32,242 bases of DNA, from NCBI GenBank assembly GCA_035294005.1, contig DATGLT010000186.1:1-32242 (forward strand), given 5' to 3'. Below the pieces are notes generated by a model that was not told the origin of the DNA, made no database searches, and worked only from the letters and a program-made list of their open reading frames with translations. Of the stretch, positions 1 through 7,395 are shown piece after piece (position 1 is the first letter of the stretch; every line of letters starts with the position of its first letter). A program made the position numbers and the translations under genes. The DNA is from JANXQE01 sp035294005 (lineage in GTDB: Bacteria > Verrucomicrobiota > Verrucomicrobiia > Limisphaerales > UBA8199).

Positions 1-800
1 TGAGAGATGTGTTTCAGATGCTTAATGACGTGGAAATGCATCGGCACGACAACCTTTTTGCCTGTCTTTTTCTGTGCGTAGACAATCACTCCTTGGGGTG
101 CCATGACATTTTCCCAACGCATGTTCACACAGTCGCTCAACCGCGCCCCAAGAAAATATCCCAACATTATGAGCGTCTGCCATTCGACATTCGGCGAGGC
201 ATCGAGAAGTTTTTCAACCTCATCCTGGGTAAAGGTGGCGCGCTCAGAAGTTTCCTCTTTTGGTGGCCGCACCGCAGCCACGGGGTTCTTGAGAATGATA
301 CCGTAAGCCTCCGCCCGGCGGAACGCAGAACCTAGAGTCTTCAAATCAACAATGGCTGTTTTGGGGGCGCAGCCCGCAGTCAGACGGGATGTTAGAAACC
401 GCTCGATATCCTGCGGCGTGATTGACGTAACCGGCTGCTTGGATTTGGCCCCGAGCCCTTTCACGAACAGGGTGACGGTGCCTGTATAGCGAACGAGCGT
501 AAGCGGTTCAATCCGTGTCGCCACTGCCTTCAGCCAGTCATCAAGATACCCTTCGACCGTTGGCACCGAAAGGGCGTCACCGGTAACCTTTTCTGAAACA
601 TCACTCAAAATCTTGCGGAGCTGGTTCGTTGTAAGGGCCCCTTGCCGGGTCTGCATCTCGACCCTCTCGAGTTCCACAGCGATTCCAAGCGCCTTGCGGC
701 GGTCAGACGTTTTGGTCGACTTTTTGAGTTGGTTTCCGTCCCGGCCCGTATAACAGGCGTAATAAAACGGGGAGCCGGGTCTTTTTGTCACGCTAGCCAT
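1..800 (-). CDS. Tyrosine recombinase / phage-type integrase, 3' end cut by window edge
   Basis: Translating the minus strand from the ATG at 800 gives an uninterrupted frame of about 266 residues that leaves the window. The N-terminus resembles an AP2-like or SAM-like arm-binding region ('SPFYYACYTGRDG', with basic residues). A core-binding helical domain follows at about residues 75-175, and then the catalytic domain begins. 'GYFLGARLSD' matches integrase box I, where the Arg is the first catalytic residue. 'AQKKTGKKVVVPM' matches the beta-hairpin that carries the catalytic Lys. The later His-x-x-Arg and Tyr motifs lie beyond the edge, so activity cannot be judged. These enzymes cut and rejoin DNA at att sites. 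The gene starts about 100 nt from a tRNA 3'-end fragment, which fits an integrative element. No clear Shine-Dalgarno precedes the ATG. Confidence 0.9.
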   Translation of the reverse strand, partial: MASVTKRPGSPFYYACYTGRDGNQLKKSTKTSDRRKALGIAVELERVEMQTRQGALTTNQLRKILSDVSEKVTGDALSVPTVEGYLDDWLKAVATRIEPLTLVRYTGTVTLFVKGLGAKSKQPVTSITPQDIERFLTSRLTAGCAPKTAIVDLKTLGSAFRRAEAYGIILKNPVAAVRPPKEETSERATFTQDEVEKLLDASPNVEWQTLIMLGYFLGARLSDCVNMRWENVMAPQGVIVYAQKKTGKKVVVPMHFHVIKHLKHIS

Positions 801-812
801 AATGTAAAAGTG

Positions 813-840
813 AGAATAAAACTGGGAATAAAAAGTTCAA
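813..840 (-). promoter_or_regulatory. Candidate promoter of the integrase gene
   Basis: On the minus strand, TTGAAC (840-835) and TATTCT (818-813) are separated by 16 nt. The -10 hexamer ends 12 nt before the ATG at 800, so a transcript would have a leader of only about six bases. Each hexamer matches the sigma-70 consensus at four of six positions, so this is suggestive only. Confidence 0.3.
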
Positions 841-905
841 GATCCCACTGATCGAAAACCTATAAATACCTCATTTCTCCATTCTTAAAAAAGGTGAATC
901 GAGTC

Positions 906-933
906 GGCGGTTCAATTCCGCCCCCAGCCACCA
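906..933 (+). tRNA. 3'-terminal fragment of a tRNA (or tmRNA) gene; probable att site
   Basis: GGCGG (906-910) and CCGCC (918-922) form a perfect 5-bp T stem around the 7-nt loop TTCAATT. This is followed by the seven-base acceptor strand CCCAGCC (923-929), discriminator A (930) and CCA (931-933). No D arm, anticodon arm or 5' acceptor strand (expected GGCTGGG) precedes it. It is therefore a fragment rather than a working gene. Site-specific integration into the 3' end of a tRNA or tmRNA gene leaves such a fragment at one end of the element, with the intact gene restored at the other end, which here would lie left of the window. The parent RNA cannot be named. It is not the tRNA-Met found near 29.4 kb, whose acceptor differs. 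Confidence 0.75.
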
Positions 934-1155
934 CTTTTCCATTAAAATTGGTTAGGACGCGGACGGAACTCACTCCTCAGGACTGAGGAATTCGTGTCAG
1001 TGCTAACGTCCGGTGGGGGGTCCCAGCGGGAACATTCCCGATTTTGGAGCAGCGTGAAGCACACCACCCGCTTGCCCGGGTCCCACTGCCGCGTTTGGAG
1101 GGGCAGCAGGAGGCGACCGAAATGTGGAGCAAATGTTGGCCGGAACCTCTCTGAC
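934..1155. other. Intergenic flank beyond the att fragment, with nested inverted repeats
   Basis: No open frame here looks coding. Two perfect inverted repeats are nested: CGGACG (960-965) with CGTCCG (1007-1012), and TCCTCA (974-979) with TGAGGA (984-989) around a 4-nt loop. They could fold as a branched hairpin, but there is no T tract, so a terminator role is not supported. Confidence 0.3.
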
Positions 1156-2142
1156 TCAGTGAGTGTTCGAAGTCGCCGAGCTTCGGCTTAAGTTTTGCAG
1201 AGCCGCTTGTTGGTCGGAGGTCGTGATGTAGGGCTGCAATTGCGATTGCTCCGTTGGGGTTTGGCCTCCATTCGCTGCGGAAAACGCCTGGAGCGCAGGC
1301 ATCAATGTGTCAAGCGGAGTCTGGTTGTAGGAGGTTGTGCCGTGTCCATTGGGACCGATAACGAAGTGCGTGTCGTAAGCGGGATCCACGAACGTTTTTT
1401 GCGTAATGATCCAATCTCCACCCACGCGCACATTCGGAACCGCGTCGGCGGGAAAAATGCCAAATCGTTGTAAAATCGCGGGATCCAGAGGCGTCTTGAG
1501 ATAGTCCTGAAGTTGGGCTAAGTCCGTAGGAAAAGTTCCACCATTGGCCTTGAGGTATTGTTCCAAGGCTGGCTGCACCAACCCGGCCACTTTGTCCTCG
1601 GCAGCGTTGCGCACTCGGCCCATCGCTTTCCGATAATCCTCATCAGATTCCAGTTTATCCTTGGCCGCATCCAGCCAGTCCTGCTGGGTCAGTAGTTGAA
1701 CTTCGGGAATGCTCCTCTCGGGGAATCGCTGAAATGCCTGCCGAAGTTGATCCGCTCGGGCCAGCCATGAGGCCGCAGTAATTTCGCCCGTGTCAGAATT
1801 GGTGCCGTTTCCTGCAGTTCTGGACTTGGCCAACTCAATGGAATCGAGCTGCAACAGAGCCAACTGGCCGCGCAGTTTGGGTAATTCCGCGGCAGCACGA
1901 CGCAGTTGCTCCAGTTCCTGTTGTGCCTGTTGCAGCCTTCCAGTGGCCTGTTGTTGTGCGTGGAGCAACTGCAGCAGTTCATCAGCTAGCGGGGCCTGTT
2001 GCTGCTCCAATTCAAAGGCCCGGGCTTGCAAGCGCAAAGCCCTATGCGTCTCATAGATTCCCGCGCTCAAGGCCGCGGCGAGGACGGTGCCGATGGAGAG
2101 TTTTTGTATGGTTGTCATAGCTATGGCTTTGGTTACACCCAA
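1156..2142 (-). CDS. Membrane-anchored coiled-coil protein, likely the detached C-terminal part of the upstream sigma factor
   Basis: The frame opens at a TTG codon (2142) inside the 3' end of the sigma-factor frame and overlaps it by 92 nt. An N-terminal hydrophobic segment (about residues 14-30, 'LSIGTVLAAALSAGIYET') is followed by a Gln/Leu-rich coiled coil (about 35-110), then a charged, mostly helical region with no recognised catalytic motif and a Thr/Ser/Gln-rich tail. As I recall, verrucomicrobial ECF sigma factors often continue as a single chain into 'TKAIAMTT.QK', a membrane helix and a coiled coil just like this. In the present reading the join needs a one-base shift near 2150-2165. 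A plausible role is tethering the sigma factor to the membrane or sensing, but that is inference. It could also be translated separately from TTG or from the ATG nine residues in. Confidence 0.65.
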   Translation of the reverse strand: MGVTKAIAMTTIQKLSIGTVLAAALSAGIYETHRALRLQARAFELEQQQAPLADELLQLLHAQQQATGRLQQAQQELEQLRRAAAELPKLRGQLALLQLDSIELAKSRTAGNGTNSDTGEITAASWLARADQLRQAFQRFPERSIPEVQLLTQQDWLDAAKDKLESDEDYRKAMGRVRNAAEDKVAGLVQPALEQYLKANGGTFPTDLAQLQDYLKTPLDPAILQRFGIFPADAVPNVRVGGDWIITQKTFVDPAYDTHFVIGPNGHGTTSYNQTPLDTLMPALQAFSAANGGQTPTEQSQLQPYITTSDQQAALQNLSRSSATSNTH

Positions 2143-2806
2143 GGTTGTGGCCCTGATGCATTGCGGCTACTGAAAGGACCGATGTTGAACAGACGAGAGA
2201 ACCCAGCCCGATCGGGGCCGACTTGACGGCGTTGGCGGTCAGCGCCAAAACCAATCCGCTGGTGCCGACTGTTACCCCGCGTTTAGAAAGAAAGAGCCGC
2301 AGCCGTTGAGTAGCGCGGCTGACGCACTTTTGCGATCCATCTTCTGAAAGGCCCAGACTCTGGCCCACCTCTCGTAAGCTCTTGTTTTGAAAGTAACGCA
2401 GCAAGAGCGCGGCCCGATCTTTTGGCCTGAGCGAGCCCATCCCTTGATCCAACAACGCTTCGATTTGGGTCCAATCGGAAGAGCCTGGATTCATATCAGT
2501 CATCTCTAAAAGTGTATGCTCCCGGGATCGGCGACGGGATTCCTTGCGAATCAGATCAATGGCGGTGCGGCGAGTCACCTCGTAAAGCCATGCTGGTAGA
2601 ATAGTGTCACGCTTGAGCCGATTTGCGGTTTGGGCCAAGTCCAAAAAAACCGATTGGGTTACATCCTGAGCGGCTTCCGAGGAGCGGACTTGACGCAGAG
2701 CAGCCGAATATACCAAGTCCAAATGTCGGTTCACCACCTCTGCAAACGCCTCCTCGGAGCCGTTCTGGCAGTAATCCTGCAATAGTTCCCAGTCGCTCAT
2801 TGCCAT
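2051..2806 (-). CDS. ECF-type RNA polymerase sigma factor (3' end probably out of frame)
   Basis: The protein directs RNA polymerase to its own promoter set. Region 2 runs from about residue 10 to 95 ('DLVYSAALRQV', 'AWLYEVTRRTAIDLIRKE') and region 4 from about 125 to 185 ('LRPKDRAALLLRYF', then the helix-turn-helix 'SLREVGQSLGLSEDGSQKCV'). A short hydrophobic stretch follows ('GLVLALTANAV', 'LGSLVCSTSVLSVAA'). The last ~35 residues are His/Arg/Asn-rich and look like translation of the wrong frame. The next frame meanwhile begins the expected membrane segment. The true product is therefore probably a longer fusion with the 1156-2142 segment, interrupted by a single-base indel. No classical anti-sigma gene is adjacent. 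The core sigma domains are intact. Confidence 0.9.
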   Translation of the reverse strand: MAMSDWELLQDYCQNGSEEAFAEVVNRHLDLVYSAALRQVRSSEAAQDVTQSVFLDLAQTANRLKRDTILPAWLYEVTRRTAIDLIRKESRRRSREHTLLEMTDMNPGSSDWTQIEALLDQGMGSLRPKDRAALLLRYFQNKSLREVGQSLGLSEDGSQKCVSRATQRLRLFLSKRGVTVGTSGLVLALTANAVKSAPIGLGSLVCSTSVLSVAAMHQGHNLGCNQSHSYDNHTKTLHRHRPRRGLERGNL

Positions 2807-3119
2807 TTTTAAAGGTATCGCCGCAGAAACGTGGAATCCGACACAATTTTAGCCAAGCACCCAGGCGGCGCCGTCCCTTCTCGCCTATCCGCAGGAGTCC
2901 GAGCGAGGGCTCATTGTGCGCCAGGCAGGTTTGAGCGCAACCCCGTCGTCCTGGGCAATACCCTTGCAACCGAAATCGGAGAATGCCGGTAAACACGCGC
3001 GGGTATGCACCTGGCTTTGCGCACTCTCGGCTCTACCTTTGGAGGAGCAGTCAAAATCCTCAAGGTCCTGACCTGCTTTGACATCCATGTAACTATTCAT
3101 TATTGTAAGGTTCACTCAT
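2807..3119. other. Divergent intergenic region
   Basis: This 313-nt gap separates the sigma gene (minus) from the secreted protein gene (plus) and must hold both promoters. Open frames here have no coding character. The only clear signal is the promoter-like pair at 3078-3106. Confidence 0.4.
3078..3106 (+). promoter_or_regulatory. Candidate promoter of the 3120 gene
   Basis: TTGACA (3078-3083) is a perfect -35 hexamer. It is followed after 17 nt by TATTGT (3101-3106), a four-of-six match to the -10 box. The predicted start near 3113 would leave a ~7-nt leader and exclude the AAGG at 3107-3110 from acting as a ribosome site. Confidence 0.4.
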
Positions 3120-3977
3120 ATGAAGGACGCCAGGATTTGCGTTTTGCGGGGAGTCGCAGTAATTCTTCTCGGCTTTTCTCTCGCCGAGGCGCATTCCCAA
3201 GTCATCTTCTCCGACAACTTTCAAGGCGGGCCATCTTCGTCCTGGAGCAATTTGCGCGGAGCGTGGACGGCAAGCAACGGGGTTTATTTTGCGACGCAAC
3301 CAAACAACAACCCGGCCACCTTTAGCAGTCTGCCGTTTGTGCTTCAGAATTTTACGGTCGACGTGGATGTCGATCAGGTGGCTGACGGAGGGATTTGGCT
3401 GCGCTCCGATGCTTCGGGCACGAACGGCGTTTTGCTGGTTACCGGCGGCAACGGCTGGGGTAGCGGGAACCGCGGAGGAAATGCCGGTACCTCGATGTAT
3501 TGGCATGTAATTACCGATGCCAACTACAATAATCCGCCGAAGCTCAACGAGGTCTTCAATGTCATTACCAATCCCGGTGTGGAAAACATCCATCTGCGTG
3601 TCCAGGTTATCGGCAACCAATATTCCGCTTTCATAAACGGCTCAACCAATGCCATAACCTCGCTCGTCGATTCCAGCAGCACCTATGCCTCGGGCCGTGT
3701 CGGCCTCTACGACTTCTCCCAGCAAACGTTCGGAAATTTCATTTTGCAGATTCCGCCCGGGTTCGGGCCTTACAACCTGGCCATCCGCAGCGCGGCTCCA
3801 CAGCTAGCGACGATTTCGTGGACAACCAACGCGGTCGGATGGAACCTGGAATCAGCCGCGGCTCTCGTCGGCTCGACATGGCAGCCGGTCACCAATACCC
3901 CATCAATAGTTGCCACCAATTTTTCCGTGACACTCAATGCGACCAACACCCGATTCTTTCGACTTTTCAAGCCGTGA
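3120..3977 (+). CDS. Secreted LamG/concanavalin-like protein with verrucomicrobial C-terminal module
   Basis: The 285-residue product begins with a signal peptide (about residues 1-27, basic start, 'GVAVILLGFSLAEAHSQ'). Residues ~28-215 look like a jelly-roll carbohydrate-binding or 3-keto-disaccharide-hydrolase-like fold: 'FSDNFQGG' at the start, the 'GGIWLRSDASG' strand, and 'GRVGLYDFSQQ' near the end, as in LamG/DUF1080-type domains. The last ~65 residues ('WTTNAVGWNLESAAAL' to 'TRFFRLFKP') form a short beta module also seen at the C-terminus of the delta-60 repeat protein near 29.8 kb. It is probably exported and binds or processes a glycan, but no catalytic residue can be assigned. AAGG at 3107-3110 is a possible ribosome site. 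Confidence 0.75.
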   Translation: MKDARICVLRGVAVILLGFSLAEAHSQVIFSDNFQGGPSSSWSNLRGAWTASNGVYFATQPNNNPATFSSLPFVLQNFTVDVDVDQVADGGIWLRSDASGTNGVLLVTGGNGWGSGNRGGNAGTSMYWHVITDANYNNPPKLNEVFNVITNPGVENIHLRVQVIGNQYSAFINGSTNAITSLVDSSSTYASGRVGLYDFSQQTFGNFILQIPPGFGPYNLAIRSAAPQLATISWTTNAVGWNLESAAALVGSTWQPVTNTPSIVATNFSVTLNATNTRFFRLFKP

Positions 3978-4094
3978 TCCGGGAGCAGAAAAGCGCTGTG
4001 GCAACTGCGCCTGATAACCGCGGAAACCTGCGATTCTTTGCCAGATCCCGAGCCGCTTGCCCCTGAGTGGGAGAACCTGCAACCGACTTGAAGT

Positions 4095-5144
4095 TCATTC
4101 GCCGATGAGGAACTGCTTGTCCTTGGCGAAGTAAGTTTTGAAGAGGCGCAAGAGAGGCGTGTCAGCATGGTTCACCTTATCGGCGGCATCACTCGTGCGC
4201 TCGATGTTCATCACATCCCATTCGCGAAACGCCCAATAAGCCCACGACCAACGATATTGCTCGTAGAGCTCGATTTGATCACGGAGCCACTCCTCCGCCC
4301 CAGGAGCGTACCGTGCGCAACCGAATTCGCCCACGAAAATGGGCACGTGATATTTGCGCTGGAACATTAAAACCGGTTTCAACCGAGCCTCTAACGTCGC
4401 TTTATCCCAGGCACCGTCGTGCTCCCAGGGCACGCGGAATCCCGGGTAAGCGATTTTTTCGGCCGGCTTCTGATGAGTATAGTAATGCGGATCGTAAAAG
4501 TGCACGACATAGACGGTGCGAGGGTCACCGGTCGGCACTAGGGAATCGAACAACTGAGGATAGGCCCAACCGCTGGAGTTGATCAGGATCGGTGTCTTGG
4601 GGTCAACCTCACGAATAGCGAGGGAAATTTTCTTCGCCAGGGCGTTCCAATCCCCGAGTGGTTGTTTTGCGTCGTCATCGGGGTGTGGCTCGCACATCAG
4701 GTCGTAGCCGACGATGGAAGCGCGGCCACGGTAGTGGGAAGCGACTTCACGCCACATCCGGGCATAAGCATCCTGGGCCGGAGCTTCCCGCCAGATTTCA
4801 TGGCTGCGCTCAAAATCAGCCCGGCCCGGGCCTTCGCGGCACGTCAACGCGACATAAAGGTGCGCTTCCTCGGCCGCTTGAACGGCGCGATCCAGCTTGG
4901 CCAGGTTCTCGGGCTGAAACGCGTAGGGCGGTGTTGGCGCATAAATATCTGAGACTGGTATTTCTGCCAGGTTAGCGCCCCAACGCCGCAGAACGCGCAA
5001 GTCCTCGATCGTGCACTGTTTCTGCATGACGTTGGCACCGCGCAGCGCGCCGTTTTCCCAAAGACTGAACGCATCAGGAGTTTCAGCAGATAACGTGAAT
5101 GTCGCCAAACCGGAAATAAGAAGTAGCCAGGTCGCAGTGCGCAC
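4095..5144 (-). CDS. Secreted glycoside hydrolase family 5 (cellulase-like) protein
   Basis: The fold and motifs match GH5 TIM-barrel hydrolases, which cleave beta-linked polysaccharides by a retaining mechanism. The putative acid/base Glu is E152 in 'GYDLMCEPH' and the nucleophile is E273 in 'IFVGEFG'. The His/Tyr strand 'VYVVHFYDPHYY' and the late Trp-rich 'WSWAYWAFREWD' also fit the family. The usual Asn before the acid/base Glu (NEP) is Cys here. I chose the GTG at 5144 because it directly precedes a clean signal peptide ('RTATWLLLISGLATFTLSAE'). A longer frame from a GTG at 5288 would overlap the upstream stop by 4 nt (GTGA), which would favour coupling, but it adds 48 residues without domain character before the signal. 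The context with a DUF1080 protein and a membrane TPR protein points to glycan work at the cell surface. Confidence 0.85.
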   Translation of the reverse strand: MRTATWLLLISGLATFTLSAETPDAFSLWENGALRGANVMQKQCTIEDLRVLRRWGANLAEIPVSDIYAPTPPYAFQPENLAKLDRAVQAAEEAHLYVALTCREGPGRADFERSHEIWREAPAQDAYARMWREVASHYRGRASIVGYDLMCEPHPDDDAKQPLGDWNALAKKISLAIREVDPKTPILINSSGWAYPQLFDSLVPTGDPRTVYVVHFYDPHYYTHQKPAEKIAYPGFRVPWEHDGAWDKATLEARLKPVLMFQRKYHVPIFVGEFGCARYAPGAEEWLRDQIELYEQYRWSWAYWAFREWDVMNIERTSDAADKVNHADTPLLRLFKTYFAKDKQFLIGE

Positions 5145-5284
5145 ATTGATAAGTTGGGTGGAATCGCCGGGCGCTGTCAAAGCATCTCTTGTTATCGGGA
5201 CTCCGGGAGTTCTCTTGAAGTTGATGCGCCAAAGCAGATCCGCTTCACCTCGGTGGCTTAGGCCAGGCTTAGGCCATGTGCGGG

Positions 5285-7351
5285 TCACCTATGCTGAATT
5301 CGCAAAGCGTGAGGTTCGTGGTACGGCTTGCCTGACTGGTAAAGGCCGATCAACTTTTGATTCCTTTGAGCTAAATTGGTGTCTCCGGATTTAATGGCGA
5401 GCGCGGCGGCCCGGGTTGCGGCATCAATGGCCTCCCGGAAGCGGCTGCTCTCGGCGTAGGCGGCGCCGAGGGTCCCAATTAAGGCGGGTTGCCGGAAATC
5501 ACTGAGTCGGCAGGCGCGCTCGCTCAGCTCCACGGCGCGGGCGCCGTTGCGTAGCGCCGGGTCGGGGCAGGTCGCCAAAAGCCACGCCAGGTTGTTCATC
5601 GCCTCGGTTGACTGAGGGTCGACCTTCAAGGCCTGTTTGAGGAGCTCAGACGCACGCTCGTATTGGCCAAGCAGAGGCAAGACGCCGGCGAGATTAACCA
5701 AGGCCCGCACGTCGGCGGGATTAAGCCGCAGAGCGGCCTGGTATTCATTTGCCGACGCCTGGAGGTTACCTTGCATTCTCAATAACTGGGCCATGGTGTA
5801 GTGGGCCCTCCCGTAGGTGGGATCGATCGCAAGGGCCACCCTGAATCGGACCATCGCACGGCTCGGAAGCCCCTCTTCCAGCAGTCCCATGCCCACCCCG
5901 AACTGCGCCGATGGATTGTCAGCGGTGACATCAACCGCGTGCGAGAAGAGGGTTAACGAATTGTGCCAAAACTGAAGTTGATGACGCGTGAGGCCAACCA
6001 GGACCGGAACGAGGGCGACGGCGGCAAACGCGGGGATTTTCCATTGGGGAATATGGAAACGCTCTTCCACAACATCGCCAACCCACCAAACCAGGGCAAG
6101 GAGAAGACCAATCGATGGCAGATAGGTGTAGCGGTCGGCCATGGACTGCTCGCCGGCCTGCACCAGTCCAATGACAGGAACCAGGGTTCCTAGAAACCAA
6201 AACCATCCCACGGCGAAGTACGGCCGGCGCCGCGCTTGCAGGACCGCCAGCCACGAAACCAAAACGACCAACAGGAACGCGGCGACTATCTCCCACCCGG
6301 GCCATTGGTCCGACAGATAGTAGTGTCGCGCCGGGTGGGGATAGATAATTGCGAGATTTGCAGGCCAGATTTCTTTCCCCAGGTACCGGACATAGCTCGT
6401 AAATGCGTTTGCCAGCCGTTCAGGCACAGACACATTCCGGACGATATCGGTTGCCCCTGCATGTTCTTGAGCAAGGAAGGTAAGGAAGGACATCGCGGCC
6501 GACAGGATCAGGAATGGTATCTTTTCCAGCAGCAATGGGAATGAGTGCCGAGCCAGTGGTTCTTTGAAACGGCATAGCGGCCAATAATCCAGAAGTAGCA
6601 GAACGAACGGCAGGGTCACCAGCATCGGTTTGCTCATCAGGCCCAACGCGAAAAACAGGAGTGAACCAATATAGAATCTCAGGCCGGTGCGCCACCTCTG
6701 CGCGAAGGGCGCATTCCAATCCAAATCGCGTTGGCGTTTCGCGTAAGAGGCATAAGCCAAGGCGGTGAGGAGGAAAAACGCGCCGCAAAGCAAGTCCTTG
6801 CGCTCGGCAATCCAGGCAACGGACTCGACACGCAACGGGTGCAAAGAGAACAGGGCGGCGACAAGCGCGCCGCGCCAAACAGCCCCGGTCATGGCTCGAA
6901 TCAGCAGGAACAGAAGGACGGCGTTGATCGCGTGCAACGTAACACTCACCAGGTGATGGGCGCTCGGGTTCACCCCAAAGAGCTGACAGTCCAAGGCATG
7001 GGACAAAACTGTCACCGGGTGCCAATTGCCCACCAGGATCTTCGTGAACGCATACCGGACCGTGGTCCAGTTAAGTCCGGATTGGATCTGGGCGTTCTCG
7101 GTGATGAATTCAGGGTCGTCGTAGAACAGGAATTCGTGCGATCGAGCCGGCCAAAACGTCGCGAAGTTCAGGCCGGCGAGCAGCAAGCAAACGGCTGCAA
7201 GAAGGCGAGGAGAGATCCCTGCGGAAACCGGCTCGGGACCTGGTTCGGGTTGCTTCAGGATTGTCTGCGCCTGAACGGGAGCCGGTTCGGGAGCAACCAC
7301 GGTTTTGGCCGCGGGTTTGCCGGCGCGCTTGCGGTGAGATTTCTTCGTCAT
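5285..7351 (-). CDS. Polytopic membrane protein with C-terminal TPR repeats, TMTC / O-mannosyltransferase-like
   Basis: The 688-residue protein has a Lys/Pro-rich cytoplasmic N-tail (1-45), then about ten membrane helices (about 48-460) and at least four tetratricopeptide repeats (about 485-670; e.g. 'AHYTMAQLLRMQGNLQASAN', 'ALVNLAGVLPLLGQYERASE'). The first extracytoplasmic loop contains 'FLFYDDPEFITENAQI', an acidic motif typical of GT-C glycosyltransferases that use lipid-linked sugars. 'LHPLRVESVAWIAERKD' is the hallmark of the bacterial relatives of TMTC proteins. The likely role is transferring a sugar from a polyprenyl donor to exported proteins or glycans, with the TPRs recruiting partners. 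This is a family-based inference, since no bacterial member with known substrate comes to mind. The gene lies 44 nt downstream of the DUF1080 gene and abuts the GH5 gene. Confidence 0.85.
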   Translation of the reverse strand: MTKKSHRKRAGKPAAKTVVAPEPAPVQAQTILKQPEPGPEPVSAGISPRLLAAVCLLLAGLNFATFWPARSHEFLFYDDPEFITENAQIQSGLNWTTVRYAFTKILVGNWHPVTVLSHALDCQLFGVNPSAHHLVSVTLHAINAVLLFLLIRAMTGAVWRGALVAALFSLHPLRVESVAWIAERKDLLCGAFFLLTALAYASYAKRQRDLDWNAPFAQRWRTGLRFYIGSLLFFALGLMSKPMLVTLPFVLLLLDYWPLCRFKEPLARHSFPLLLEKIPFLILSAAMSFLTFLAQEHAGATDIVRNVSVPERLANAFTSYVRYLGKEIWPANLAIIYPHPARHYYLSDQWPGWEIVAAFLLVVLVSWLAVLQARRRPYFAVGWFWFLGTLVPVIGLVQAGEQSMADRYTYLPSIGLLLALVWWVGDVVEERFHIPQWKIPAFAAVALVPVLVGLTRHQLQFWHNSLTLFSHAVDVTADNPSAQFGVGMGLLEEGLPSRAMVRFRVALAIDPTYGRAHYTMAQLLRMQGNLQASANEYQAALRLNPADVRALVNLAGVLPLLGQYERASELLKQALKVDPQSTEAMNNLAWLLATCPDPALRNGARAVELSERACRLSDFRQPALIGTLGAAYAESSRFREAIDAATRAAALAIKSGDTNLAQRNQKLIGLYQSGKPYHEPHALRIQHR

Positions 7352-7395
7352 CGGGGAGCGAACCGTTTACGGGCGAGGAATTGGTTGAACTGGGG

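Noticed and set aside
5145..5288. GTG 5288 start for the GH5 protein
   Set aside because: The GTGA overlap with the upstream stop is attractive for coupling, but the added 48 residues lie before a clean signal peptide that begins at the GTG at 5144. Kept as an alternative only.
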